Assembly (NCBI GenBank): GCA_963724065.1
Contig: CAVRTB010000002.1
Coordinates: 372,001 to 436,000 of the forward strand
DNA from: DASRIA01 sp963724065
Lineage (GTDB): Bacteria > Actinomycetota > Thermoleophilia > Solirubrobacterales > JBBDJG01
Direction of reading: 5' to 3'
DNA length: 64,000 nt
Made by a program: the position numbers and the translations under genes. Under the pieces are notes generated by a model, which was not told where the DNA came from, did no database searches, and was given only the letters and a program-made list of their open reading frames with translations. The first letter of the stretch is position 1, and the number at the start of each line of letters is the position of its first letter. Positions 26,632-35,825 of the stretch are shown one piece after another.

Positions 26632-27789
26632 ATGCCCACCGTCCTAGTCGGCGGCGCCGTAGCCAACAAGCTGCGCAACGGCGGCGAGGCGTGGGTGCGG
26701 TTGAGCTGGATCCGGGGACTCCAGAGACTCGGCCTCGACGTTTGGTTCGTGGAGCAGATCGGGGCCTCCACCTGCGTCGACGAGGCCGGCGAGCCGGCGT
26801 CCTTCGAGGACTCCGAGAACCGCCGCTACTTCGACGCCGTGATGGCGGAGTTCGGGCTCTCCGAGCGTGCCACGCTGCTCTACGAGGGTGGCCGCGAGTC
26901 GAGCGGGGCGTCGCTCGAGGAGCTGGCCGATGTGGCGGCCGAGGCCGAGCTGCTCGTCAACATCAGCGGGCACCTCCAGATCGGTGAGCTCATGCGCCGC
27001 CCCCGGCGCCGCGCGTACGTCGACCTCGATCCCGGCTTCACCCAGTTCTGGCACGTGGACGGCTGGAACGGCCTCGCGGGCCACGACACCTACTTCACGG
27101 TCGGGGAGAACATCGGGACGCCGGCTTGCGACATCCCCACCGGCGGGATTCGCTGGCAGCCGGTCCCTCCTCCGGTGGTGCTGGAGGACTGGCCGGTGCC
27201 GGGAGGCGACCACCTCGACCGGTTCACGACCGTCGGCTCGTGGCGCGGGTCGTTCGGGACGATCGTCCGCGACGGTCATACCTACGGGCTCAAGGTGCAC
27301 GAGTTCCGCAAGGTGATCGAGCTTCCCGGGCGCGTCCCGGCGCCTTTCGAGATCGCGCTCGACATCTATCCCGGGGACGACCGGGACCGCGAGGCGCTTG
27401 AGGCGAACGGGTGGCGGCTGGTGCGGCCCGCCGAGACAGTGCGCGGCCCGCGCGCGTTCCACGACTACGTCCAGGCATCGGGCGCCGAGTTCTCCGTGGC
27501 GCAGGGGATCTATGTCGACACGAGCAGCGGGTGGTTCAGCGACCGCAGCGTGCGCTACCTCGCGTCGGGACGCCCCACCCTGCTCCAGGACACGGGCTTC
27601 AGCCGCAACTACCCGGTCGGCGAGGGCCTCGTCGCGTTCACGACGCTCGACGAGGCGGCGGCCGGCGCGCAGCGGATCGCGTCGGACTACGAGGCCCATC
27701 GCGCCGCGGCACGCGCGCTCGCGGAAGACCGGTTCGACTCGGACAAGGTGCTTCCCCGCTTCCTCGCCGAAGCCGGGATGGAGGGGTGA
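26632..27789 (+). CDS. GT-like protein of the four-copy ~385-residue family
   Basis: The 385-residue protein starts MPTVLVGGAVANKLRNGG and shares all the landmarks of the family: GENIGTPACDIPTGGIRW, YGLKVHEFRKV, SGWFSDRSVRYLASGRP and QDTGFSRNYPVGEG. The ATG at 26632 is the natural start; an upstream GTG-frame extension to 26503 overlaps the divergent gene. A GATAAT hexamer at about 26592 could be a -10 element, but no good -35 is seen. Its stop overlaps the next GTG (GTGA). It probably acts in the same glycan pathway. Confidence 0.75.
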   Translation: MPTVLVGGAVANKLRNGGEAWVRLSWIRGLQRLGLDVWFVEQIGASTCVDEAGEPASFEDSENRRYFDAVMAEFGLSERATLLYEGGRESSGASLEELADVAAEAELLVNISGHLQIGELMRRPRRRAYVDLDPGFTQFWHVDGWNGLAGHDTYFTVGENIGTPACDIPTGGIRWQPVPPPVVLEDWPVPGGDHLDRFTTVGSWRGSFGTIVRDGHTYGLKVHEFRKVIELPGRVPAPFEIALDIYPGDDRDREALEANGWRLVRPAETVRGPRAFHDYVQASGAEFSVAQGIYVDTSSGWFSDRSVRYLASGRPTLLQDTGFSRNYPVGEGLVAFTTLDEAAAGAQRIASDYEAHRAAARALAEDRFDSDKVLPRFLAEAGMEG

Positions 27790-29066
27790 GCGGGTCCGCT
27801 CCCCGCGGGGGGGATCGCGCGCCGCTCCCGCGTGGGCGCACGTCGCGCCTCGGCATGGGGCTGCTCGGTGCGGGCCTGACCGCGGCCGTGGCCGTGTTCG
27901 CGGCCGCGATCGTGCTCTCGTTCAGCCTGCTCAACGGTGACGATGCAAAGGACCGCGCCCCGTCCTCCGCGGCGCTCCTGCTGACCGGCGACGAGCAGAC
28001 GGTGTTCAACTGGCGCCGCGACGCCTGCGAGGAGGAGGACATTCCCGACCTCCCGGCGCGGGCGTTCACCTCCGGCGACCAGGTGCAGCTGATCGCACCG
28101 CATTACGTCAACCGCCGGTTCACGGGGCCGGATCTGGGCCGCCTCGATCACCAGTGCGCCGTGTTGATGGACTCGGCGCGAGACGCCGACCCCGCGCGCT
28201 TCGCCGACCGGGAATGGATCGCCGCGCCGTACACCGAGGACGGCCGCACCGTATACGCGCTTGTCCACCAGGAGTACCAGGGGCAACAGCACCCGGGCGT
28301 CTGCGCGTCGGGCAACTACCTGAAGTGCTGGTACAACTCGGTCACGCTGGCCGTCTCGCGCGACGGTGGGCGCACGTACCGGCATGCCGCGCCGCCTCCC
28401 GGCCACCGCGTGGCAAGCCTGCCCTACACCTACGAACCGGAGGCCGGGCCGTATGGCTACTTCGCCCCCAGCAACATCGTGCGAAGCCCCGATGACGGTT
28501 ATCACTACGCGATGATCAGGGCCGAGCGCTACGGCGCGCAGCGCTACGGCACGTGCGTGATGCGCACCAAGTCGCTCGCCGATCCCACCTCCTGGCGGGC
28601 ATGGGACGGGTCGGGATACAACGTGCGCTTCATCGATCCCTACCGCGCGGGGGGCGTCGACCCGGCCGAGCACGTCTGCGCGCCCGTCTCCACGCCCGCG
28701 ATCGGCGCGCTGGTCGAGAGCCTCACCTACAACGAGTACCTCGGCAGGTGGGTCCTGGTCGGGTCCGGGCAGGACACCATCCCCGGCAGGGGCAAGGTCG
28801 TCGGCCTGTTCTGGTCCGCCTCGGACGACCTCGTCAACTGGAGCCACCGCAAGCTGATCCGCGAGGTCGAGCTGCCGTGGTCCTACGAGTGCGGCGACCC
28901 GAGCGCGGTCGCCTATCCGTCCGTGATCGACCACGGGTCGACGACGCGCAACTTCACGACGACGGGCCGCGACGCCTATCTCTACTTCACCCGCCTGCAC
29001 TACCGCGGTTGCGTGCAGAGCCTAAACCGCGACCTCGTGCGGGTCCCCGTCCGGTTCACCAAGTGA
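27786..29066 (+). CDS. Membrane-anchored BNR/Asp-box-type protein
   Basis: The 426-residue protein has a basic N terminus (PLPRGRTSRLG) and a hydrophobic stretch at ~25-50 that would anchor it in the membrane with the rest outside. The exported part contains an Asp-box-like VSRDGGRTYRH motif, FAPSNIVRSPDDGYHYAMI, and paired tryptophan/cysteine-containing strands (VLFWSASDDLVNW-like), consistent with a five- or six-bladed beta-propeller as in sialidase-like or GH43-like proteins. Catalytic residues were not assigned. GTG at 27786 overlaps the upstream stop, and its stop overlaps the next GTG. It could bind or trim the exported glycan. Confidence 0.7.
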   Translation: MSGSAPRGGDRAPLPRGRTSRLGMGLLGAGLTAAVAVFAAAIVLSFSLLNGDDAKDRAPSSAALLLTGDEQTVFNWRRDACEEEDIPDLPARAFTSGDQVQLIAPHYVNRRFTGPDLGRLDHQCAVLMDSARDADPARFADREWIAAPYTEDGRTVYALVHQEYQGQQHPGVCASGNYLKCWYNSVTLAVSRDGGRTYRHAAPPPGHRVASLPYTYEPEAGPYGYFAPSNIVRSPDDGYHYAMIRAERYGAQRYGTCVMRTKSLADPTSWRAWDGSGYNVRFIDPYRAGGVDPAEHVCAPVSTPAIGALVESLTYNEYLGRWVLVGSGQDTIPGRGKVVGLFWSASDDLVNWSHRKLIREVELPWSYECGDPSAVAYPSVIDHGSTTRNFTTTGRDAYLYFTRLHYRGCVQSLNRDLVRVPVRFTK

Positions 29067-30217
29067 GCGGGGCCGAGGTGCGGATCGTGGTCAGCGGCAT
29101 GATCGCCGCGGTCCCCTTCCACGGCGGGGCGACCTGGGCGGTGCTCCAGTACCTGCTCGGCTTCCGCGACCTCGGCCACGACGTGACCTTCGTCGAGCAG
29201 ATCGACGCCGGCGCGCTGCGGCCCTCCGGGTCGCCGGTCGAGGGCTCCGTCAACGCCGCCTACATGCGAGCCGTCGCAACGAGGTTCGGGTTCGAGGAGC
29301 ACTGGGCGCTGCTCGTCGCCGGGACCCGGGACACCGCCGGCCTGTCGTACGACGCGTTGCGAGGCGCCACCCGCGAGGCCGAGGTGCTCATCAACATCTC
29401 GGGGATCCTGACCGACGAGACCCTCATGTCGGCGCCGCGCACACGGGTCTACATGGACCTCGACCCGGCCTTCAACCAGCTCTGGCATGCGCAGGGGATC
29501 GACATGCACTTCGCCGGGCACGACCGCTTCGTCACGGTCGGCCAGGCGATCGGGACGCCGGCGTGCAGCGTGCCGACCTCCGGCATCGACTGGATCCCGA
29601 CCGTGCCGCCCGTCGTGCTGGAGCACTGGCCGGCCGCGGATGGCGGCGAGCACTTCACGACGATCGGCAACTGGCGCGGCTACGGGTCCGTCGAGCACGA
29701 TGGGGTCCACTACGGGCAGAAGGCCCATTCGATGCGCGAGCTGCTGGGGATCGCGCGGCGCACCGATGTTTCGCTGGAACTGGCGCTCGACATCCACTCG
29801 GGCGAGACCCCCGACCTCGAGGCGCTCGACCGGGGCGGCTGGCGGATCGTCGACCCGGCAGCCGTGGCCGCCAACCCCGATTCATATCGGTCCTTCATCG
29901 CCGGCTCCCTGGGTGAGCTCGGCATCGCGAAGAGCGGCTACGTGCTTTCGCGCTGCGCCTGGTTCAGCGACCGCAGCGCGTGCTACCTCGCATCCGGCAA
30001 GCCGGTGCTCGCCCAGGACACGGGTTTCGGCGACTTCCTTCCGGCCGGCGACGGGCTGCTGTCCTTCGCGACCGAGGATGACGCCGTCGCCGGGCTCGCC
30101 GAGATCAGCTCCCGCTACGCGCACCACGCGCGCGCGGCGCGCGGCGTCGCTGAAGAGCACCTCGATTCGCGCGCGGTCCTGCCACGGTTGCTCGAGCGCA
30201 TCGGTGGTGCCGCATGA
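29063..30217 (+). CDS. GT-like protein of the four-copy ~385-residue family
   Basis: The 384-residue protein begins VRIVVSGMIAAVPFHGGATWAVLQYLLGF and shows the family landmarks GQAIGTPACSVPTSGIDW, HYGQKAHSMRELL, CAWFSDRSACYLASGKPV and QDTGFGDF. GTG at 29063 overlaps the previous stop; a second GTG at 29078 would also fit. Its stop overlaps the next ATG. Compared with the copies at 21932 and 26632, the WRG and HEF segments differ (KAHSM), which may reflect a different donor or acceptor. Confidence 0.75.
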   Translation: MSGAEVRIVVSGMIAAVPFHGGATWAVLQYLLGFRDLGHDVTFVEQIDAGALRPSGSPVEGSVNAAYMRAVATRFGFEEHWALLVAGTRDTAGLSYDALRGATREAEVLINISGILTDETLMSAPRTRVYMDLDPAFNQLWHAQGIDMHFAGHDRFVTVGQAIGTPACSVPTSGIDWIPTVPPVVLEHWPAADGGEHFTTIGNWRGYGSVEHDGVHYGQKAHSMRELLGIARRTDVSLELALDIHSGETPDLEALDRGGWRIVDPAAVAANPDSYRSFIAGSLGELGIAKSGYVLSRCAWFSDRSACYLASGKPVLAQDTGFGDFLPAGDGLLSFATEDDAVAGLAEISSRYAHHARAARGVAEEHLDSRAVLPRLLERIGGAA

Positions 30218-31227
30218 GCGCCACGGAGGCGGCCTCGCTGCGGACAGCGCTCGAGCAGGCGCTCACCGAGCATGCGGGAGCACGCGTGAGCGTCGCGGGA
30301 CTCGTGCGCCGCCCCTGCGAGTACCGCACGAGCTTTGCGCTCGAGGAGCTCGACGTGACGCTCGCCGATGGAACGGTGCTCCGCGCGATGTTCAAGGATC
30401 TGTCGCGCGCCTGCCTGAGCGAGGGGGCACAGCGCGCGAAGCCCGAGTTCCTCCACGACCCGCTGCGCGAGATCGAGGTCTACCGTGACCTGCTCGACGG
30501 CGCCGGGCTCGGCACGCCGGCGTACCACGGATCCGCCGTTGACCCCGGACGCGACCGTTACTGGCTCTTCATCGAGAACGTCCGGGGTCCGGTGCTGTGG
30601 CAGGTCGGCGAGTTCGCCGTGTACGAGGAGACGGCGCGCTGGCTCGCGGGAATGCATGCGTCGCTCGCGGCGACGGCGCCCTCGGCCCCGGCGTCGCTGC
30701 TGCACTACGACACGGACCTATACGGCACCTGGATCCGCAGGGCCCGTGAGTTCGCCGAGCGGGCCGCGACCCCATGGGACGACTCCACGCGCGCCCTCGT
30801 GATCGATCTCGCCGAACGCTACGAGCCCGTGATCGAGCGGCTCGCGTCGCTGCCCGTGACCGTCATCCACGGCGAGTTCTATCCGTCGAACGTGATCGTC
30901 GGCCAACGCGCGGGGGGAGTCCGGATCGCGCCGATCGACTGGGAGATCGCCGCGGTCGGCCCCGGCCTGCTGGACCTGGCGGCGCTCACGATCGGCAAGT
31001 GGACCCCCCCGCAGCGAGAGGCGCTCGCGCGCGCTTACCGGGAGAGCGCCGAGGCGGGTCCCGGCGCCGGCGCGCTGCCGCAGGACTTCGACGCGGCACT
31101 CGACTTCTGCCGCCTGCACCTGGCGGTCCAGTGGATCGGATGGGATCCGGACTGGCGGCCTCCGGCCGAGCACCAGCACGACTGGCTCGCCGAGGCCGTC
31201 GCCTCGATGCAGCGCTTGGGCCTATGA
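30214..31227 (+). CDS. APH-fold kinase (aminoglycoside/choline kinase-like)
   Basis: The 337-residue protein has the Brenner motif of the aminoglycoside phosphotransferase/choline kinase superfamily: VIHGEFYPSNVIVG near 220-233 (here E replaces the usual D after HG), followed by IAPIDWEIAAVGPGLLDLA with the metal-binding D. An ATP-binding lysine segment (LRAMFKDLSR) is present in the N-lobe. The E-for-D change at the catalytic position is notable and should be checked before activity is assumed. ATG overlaps the previous stop. In this context it probably phosphorylates a sugar or lipid rather than an antibiotic. Confidence 0.78.
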   Translation: MSATEAASLRTALEQALTEHAGARVSVAGLVRRPCEYRTSFALEELDVTLADGTVLRAMFKDLSRACLSEGAQRAKPEFLHDPLREIEVYRDLLDGAGLGTPAYHGSAVDPGRDRYWLFIENVRGPVLWQVGEFAVYEETARWLAGMHASLAATAPSAPASLLHYDTDLYGTWIRRAREFAERAATPWDDSTRALVIDLAERYEPVIERLASLPVTVIHGEFYPSNVIVGQRAGGVRIAPIDWEIAAVGPGLLDLAALTIGKWTPPQREALARAYRESAEAGPGAGALPQDFDAALDFCRLHLAVQWIGWDPDWRPPAEHQHDWLAEAVASMQRLGL

Positions 31228-31937
31228 CCGCGGGTCGCAGCCTGATCGTCAACGCCGACGACTTCGGCCTGACCGCCGGCGTGAACGCCGGCATCGTGCA
31301 GGCGCACGAGCAGGGCATCCTCACGAGCGCGAGCCTGATGGTCCGACCGTCGTCGGCCGCCGACGCCGCGCGCTATGCCGAGCGAAACGACCGGCTCGGC
31401 GTAGGCCTGCACGCCGACCTCGGGGAGTGGGAGTTCAGGGACGATCAGTGGGTGCAGATCTACGATGTGGTGGACACCAGCGACCTCGATGCGATCGAGC
31501 GCGAGGTGCGGGCTCAGCTTGACCGGTTCCGCGACCTGATGGGGCGCGAGCCGACGCACATCGATTCACATCAGCACTTCCACAACTACGAGTCGAAGCA
31601 CATCTTCCGGCGCCTCGCCGATGAGGTCGGCGTGCCGTTGCGCGGACACACCGACGGGATCCACTACCGCAACTTCTACGCGCGCACCCGCCGCGGCACC
31701 CCCCTCGCGGGTGAGTTCTCCGCCGAGCACCTGATCGAGGTCATCGCCGGCCTGCTCCCGGGCGTGACCGAGCTCGGGTGCCACCCCGGCCTCGGCGGGG
31801 ACACCGGGTCGATCTACGAGACCGAGCGTGCGGTCGAGGTCGAGATCCTCTGTGACCCGCGCGTCCGCGACGCCCTCGTGCGCGAGGGCGTGCAGCTGCT
31901 GTCCTTCGCGGACGTCGGCTCAGGCGGCGCGGGGTAA
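31224..31937 (+). CDS. YdjC/ChbG-type carbohydrate deacetylase
   Basis: The 237-residue protein has all three YdjC/ChbG metal-site motifs: VNADDFGLTAGV near residue 9-20, HIDSHQHFH near 113-121, and ELGCHPG near 180. The family removes acetyl groups from N-acetylated sugars (for example chitooligosaccharides) using a divalent metal. The length is normal. ATG at 31224 overlaps the stop of the kinase gene. Within this cluster it could deacetylate an amino sugar and so create a site for N-sulfation, which is my inference. Confidence 0.85.
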   Translation: MTAGRSLIVNADDFGLTAGVNAGIVQAHEQGILTSASLMVRPSSAADAARYAERNDRLGVGLHADLGEWEFRDDQWVQIYDVVDTSDLDAIEREVRAQLDRFRDLMGREPTHIDSHQHFHNYESKHIFRRLADEVGVPLRGHTDGIHYRNFYARTRRGTPLAGEFSAEHLIEVIAGLLPGVTELGCHPGLGGDTGSIYETERAVEVEILCDPRVRDALVREGVQLLSFADVGSGGAG

Positions 31938-31956
31938 CGGTAGGCTTCCGCCCCTC

Positions 31957-32493
31957 ATGGATCACCCAGGCTTCACACTCTGGCTCACAGGCCTGCCACG
32001 GTCGGGCAAGAGCACCGTCGCGGGCATCGTCGCCGGTCGCCTGCGCGCGCTCGGCGCCGAGCGGATCGAGGTCCTCGACGGCGACATCGTCCGCGAAGGC
32101 CTGTGCAAGGACCTCGGCTTCTCACGCGAGGACCGCACGGAGAACATCCGGCGCATCGCGCTCGTCAGCAAGCTGCTCACGCGCAACGGGGTGGCGGTGA
32201 TCGTGGCCGCGATCTCCCCCTATCGCGAGGACCGCGAGCTCGCCCGCGAGGAGATCCAGTCGTTCATCGAGGTCTGGTGCCACGCGTCCGCGGACGACTG
32301 CGCCGCGCGCGACTACAAGGGCCTATACGAGAAGGCCCGCCGCGGCGAGATCACGAACCTCACGGGGGTCAACGACCCCTACGAGGAGCCCGAGAACGCC
32401 GACCTCGTGCTCGACACGGTCAACGAGCCGCCCGAGGACAGCGCCGAGAAGGTCATGGCGCTGCTGCGCGAGCGCGGCTACCTGCCGGGCTAG
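31957..32493 (+). CDS. cysC: Adenylyl-sulfate kinase
   Basis: The 178-residue protein is a full-length APS kinase: P-loop GLPRSGKST at residues 12-20, EVLDGDIVREGL for APS binding, FSREDRTENIRRI, the ISPYREDRE segment, and VNDPYEEPENADLVLDT near the end. It phosphorylates adenosine-5'-phosphosulfate to PAPS. ATG at 31957 lies 19 bases after the deacetylase stop, so it belongs to the same operon. PAPS is the donor for the sulfotransferases at 14726-21763, and no reductive sulfate-assimilation genes are beside it, which supports a role in sulfation. Confidence 0.93.
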   Translation: MDHPGFTLWLTGLPRSGKSTVAGIVAGRLRALGAERIEVLDGDIVREGLCKDLGFSREDRTENIRRIALVSKLLTRNGVAVIVAAISPYREDRELAREEIQSFIEVWCHASADDCAARDYKGLYEKARRGEITNLTGVNDPYEEPENADLVLDTVNEPPEDSAEKVMALLRERGYLPG

Positions 32494-34700
32494 CGGCGCT
32501 TCGGGCCGACCAGCGTGACGCGGCCCTTGCGCGGGGTTGCGTCGCCGATCTGGAGAGACGCCGTCGTGCCGAGCCGGCGTGCCTTGCGAATCCGCTTGAC
32601 CTCGCCCTTGGAGAACCTCATCTTGACCGCCTTCGTCTTCTTGCCGGCGATCTTGAACTTCGCGGCCCCGGTGACGCCCTTGGCCTTCAGCGTGAGGCGG
32701 CCTCTGCACGCCTTCGAGCGCTTGCAGCGGATCTTGACCTTGGCCACGCCCTTCGAGGAGACCTTCACCGCCCCGCCGAGCAGCGACGCCGCGCGCAGGT
32801 CCGACTCCTCGCAGCCCTGGATCTTGAGCCGTGGCTGAGTCGTGGTGACCTTGCCGCTGTGCGCGTTGAAAGTTGCGTCGAAGCGGCGGTCGGAGTCGGT
32901 CGCCTGGCAGAGGTCCTCGAAGTTGTTGAGGATCCCGTTCGGGCCGCCCTGGAGGTTCAGCTCGAAGTAGGACTGCGGCAGGTCGGGCAGACCTTCGAAC
33001 GTGTTGATGATGCGGCGGCCCTGGAGGAAGCTGTTGCGCGCCTTCAGCAGCACCTCGAGGCCGGTCGGCCCGCGCAGGAACACGTAGACCTTGGGCAGCA
33101 CGTTCCCGATCTCCTGGACGATGTGCACCGGCCCCGCGATCGGATACGGCAGCAGCGGTGAGAATGCGCGCGCGTTGCCGACCCGTGACTTGGCGGGGCA
33201 GGTATCGCTCGCGGCCTGGGCGTCGTTGCAGAGCGCCCCCGGCTCGTTGAAGAAGGGCACGTTCGGCCGCAGGATCAACGGCAGGATCACCTTGGCCTGC
33301 GAGATGTCGGCCTCGCCGGCCTTCTGCACGACCTGCGCCTGGAACGGCGGGTGGTCGAACTGATCGGTGTACCCGGGGGCACCGGCGGTCAGCGTGATCT
33401 GCGGGCCGAACGGGAGCGCGGCGCAGTTGGTCGCGTCGAGCTGGATGCTCGAGGTCGACGTCGCGCCCTCGTCGCCGTTGAAGCTCGCGGTGAGAGTCCG
33501 TGGCTCGCACCCGGTCGGATTGAGGAAGAAGCCGGGGCGGTCGACCAAAATCTCGATCCGGCGGATCGGCAGCGGCACTCCCTCGAGCGACGCCGGGATC
33601 TCGGTGGAGGTCACGACCAGCGCATTGTCTGACTCGCGTATCTGCACGCGGTTCATCAGCACGACCTGCCCGAGGTCGATGGGCCCGACCTTGGCGGGCA
33701 CCCGCACCGCGATCGACGCGGCGTCGCCCGGTTCGATGGCCTCAGAGAGGTAGAGCTCGCCGGGGACCGTGAGGAGCGCATTCCCCGAGCCCACGGTGTT
33801 GCGGATCGTGCCGATCCGGGTCGAGTCGGGACAGCTGCCGGCCCGCGCATCGGCTAGCGGACAGGCGGGTGCGGCCGCGAGGCTGCCCGCCGCGCCCGGG
33901 GGCAGGACCAGCTGAAGGCTCTTCAAGTTCTGCTCGCCGTCCTTGCGTGAGACCACAATCTTCGAGATCGAGTTCGCGCCGGCGAACTTGGGTGTGCCCG
34001 AGGCCTCCTCGACGACCGGGGCGAACGGCCGCGGGACAGCGCATTCCTCGGGGGTACCCGTGGTCGTGATGCTCGGGGTGCTGGGGTTGGTCGCACCGGA
34101 CCAGCCGACCAGGTTCGCCGAGCCGTCGTGCACGCCACACTCGACCGGGTTCTGGAGGATCGCCTTGGATCCGCCGCGAAGGTTCACGTCGAGACTCGTG
34201 AACGGCACCTCGGGCTGGTTCGTGAAGACGTTCTTGATCTGGTACTTGCCGCTGCCCGCCGGAATTTCCTCGAGGCTCACGTCACCGGCCAGCTTGATGC
34301 GCAGGCCCGCGCCCTCGATCAGAAGGAAGAGCTTCCACGGCTGGGTCGCGGTGGGCCGCCCAGGGGCCGTCACCGGGCCGAAGAACACCTTGCCGCCGAG
34401 CGGTGAGTCGAGCACCGGGCTCGTCACCTCCAGCGTACCGATCTGCGACCCCTCCGGACACGCGACCGGAGCGTCGCTGACCTGCTTGCCCGCGGAGTTC
34501 ACGCCGAACTGCGCGAAGCTACAGTCCTTGAGGCCGACGCCCCCCGCCGCGGCGAGCGTAAGGCCCTCCGGCAGGGTGAGGTCGACGTCCTTCAGCTGGG
34601 ACTGCCAGATGTCAGCCTCGTCGTAATCCGGATACGCCAGCGACACCTGGTGAGCGCTCGCGGTGCCGACCTTCGTGGTCTCGGTCGGCGTGTCCGACAC
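32490..34700 (-). CDS. Large secreted beta-rich protein, intact 3' part of a broken gene
   Basis: This open frame encodes 736 residues made of repeated beta-sandwich-like units with recurring CP...S.IG and LPPG motifs (for example CPEGSQIGTLEV, CPLADARAGSCPDSTRIG, CPAKSRVGNARA) and a lysine/arginine-rich tail (VKIRCKRSKACRGRLTLKAKG) typical of secreted proteins in this group. It has no signal peptide because the true N terminus lies upstream in other frames, up to 35815. The GTG/ATG used here is simply the first start in the frame and is probably not natural. It is convergent with cysC (4-base overlap). Function unknown; probably a cell-surface protein. Confidence 0.6.
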   Translation of the reverse strand: MSDTPTETTKVGTASAHQVSLAYPDYDEADIWQSQLKDVDLTLPEGLTLAAAGGVGLKDCSFAQFGVNSAGKQVSDAPVACPEGSQIGTLEVTSPVLDSPLGGKVFFGPVTAPGRPTATQPWKLFLLIEGAGLRIKLAGDVSLEEIPAGSGKYQIKNVFTNQPEVPFTSLDVNLRGGSKAILQNPVECGVHDGSANLVGWSGATNPSTPSITTTGTPEECAVPRPFAPVVEEASGTPKFAGANSISKIVVSRKDGEQNLKSLQLVLPPGAAGSLAAAPACPLADARAGSCPDSTRIGTIRNTVGSGNALLTVPGELYLSEAIEPGDAASIAVRVPAKVGPIDLGQVVLMNRVQIRESDNALVVTSTEIPASLEGVPLPIRRIEILVDRPGFFLNPTGCEPRTLTASFNGDEGATSTSSIQLDATNCAALPFGPQITLTAGAPGYTDQFDHPPFQAQVVQKAGEADISQAKVILPLILRPNVPFFNEPGALCNDAQAASDTCPAKSRVGNARAFSPLLPYPIAGPVHIVQEIGNVLPKVYVFLRGPTGLEVLLKARNSFLQGRRIINTFEGLPDLPQSYFELNLQGGPNGILNNFEDLCQATDSDRRFDATFNAHSGKVTTTQPRLKIQGCEESDLRAASLLGGAVKVSSKGVAKVKIRCKRSKACRGRLTLKAKGVTGAAKFKIAGKKTKAVKMRFSKGEVKRIRKARRLGTTASLQIGDATPRKGRVTLVGPKRR

Positions 34701-35815
34701 GGCGAGGTCGAACGGGACCGCGTCACAGCCGGTGGGCGTGAAGGAGTCGCTCTTCGTCTTGGTGATCGCATTGGGCGCCCAGGATCTCGCCTCGAGGACT
34801 GACAGTGGCCGGCTCGCACGATGTCGGGTTGCGGAAGAAGGGCCTTGTCGGCGCCAGCGGCATAACCGAGGTTGTTTCAGCTGGATCCGTCGCCTTGCAT
34901 GGCACTTGTGCGCAGAGCACGGTCTCGATCTGGGTCACGACGCGCCTGCGGCCCGCCTAGATTCTTCGGGATGTCGATCAGTGCCGAGTTGATCCCGTAG
35001 TCATCGGTCGTGCGCAGGCTGATCTCGATCGGGAAAGGTCCCGTCGGCTCGGAAGGAAGCTGAGTGGTCCCGAGCCGCGCGGGCTCCAGGCCCATCGTTT
35101 GGACGTTGTAGATAGCCGTCGGGATGCGGTTTGGACTGGGCGAAGCGTTCGCGCCCTCGACGAGCGTCTCGGTGACCGAGTGGCCGAGGATCGAGCGGTC
35201 GGAGCAGGACGATGCGATGAAGAGGAAGGTTGGACAAGCCTCCGCCGAAGTCGGGTCGCCGAGGAACCCAGGCGGGAGCTTGAGCTTGAACGCGGCCAGC
35301 AGGCCTGCCCTTGCGGAGCCGAGCAGCCGAAGTCTTGTGTGGGTCGGTGTAGGGGAGCTGGGCGAACGCCCGTGGCGAAGGTCTCGGCGAGTCCGGAGGG
35401 CGCCCCCGGAGGTCCAGGCCAGTATCAAAGGTGTTGATGTCGATAGCGGCCCCCACTGTCCAGAGCCCGTTGGCCCCGGGCAGATTGCGGACGCCTGCGA
35501 TCTTCACCCGACCTGCGGCCGGGCACCGTGCGGGTTCCGCGGTGCTCACTCGGAACTCGGGCTGCCGCCGGCGGGCGTTACGTCCTCCACACTCGTGATC
35601 GTCGAGTCCCTGGTCACAGAACCGCCAGTACAGAGCGGCATCGGAATTGCCTCCCGCTTGCGTGGGCTGATACCCGTGCGGTGTGCTGACCGGGCCATGC
35701 TGAACTGCGTAATCTCAAGGTTCGTGTCTATTGACTGCGCACGTGCGACGGCGCCCCACATCGCCGTGAGGAACATGGCCCCCACGAGCACCGTTGTAAG
35801 AACCCGGGTCCTCAT
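34701..35815 (-). pseudogene. Frameshifted 5' third of the secreted protein gene
   Basis: An ATG at 35815 starts a good signal peptide (RVLTTVLVGAMFLTAMWGAVARA), but that frame stops at 35546. Coding-like sequence then jumps frames at least four times before joining the intact frame at about 34815: ARCPAAGRVKIAGVRNLPGA (frame ending 35001), LKLPPGFLGDPTSAEACP (frame ending 34877), QIETVLCAQVPCKATDPAE (frame ending 34723), then the frame of 32490-34700. All pieces look like one protein family. Either the gene is a recent pseudogene or this stretch has assembly errors. It lies 10 bases after the RTX-like gene. Confidence 0.7.
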
Positions 35816-35825
35816 CGCTTGGCCC

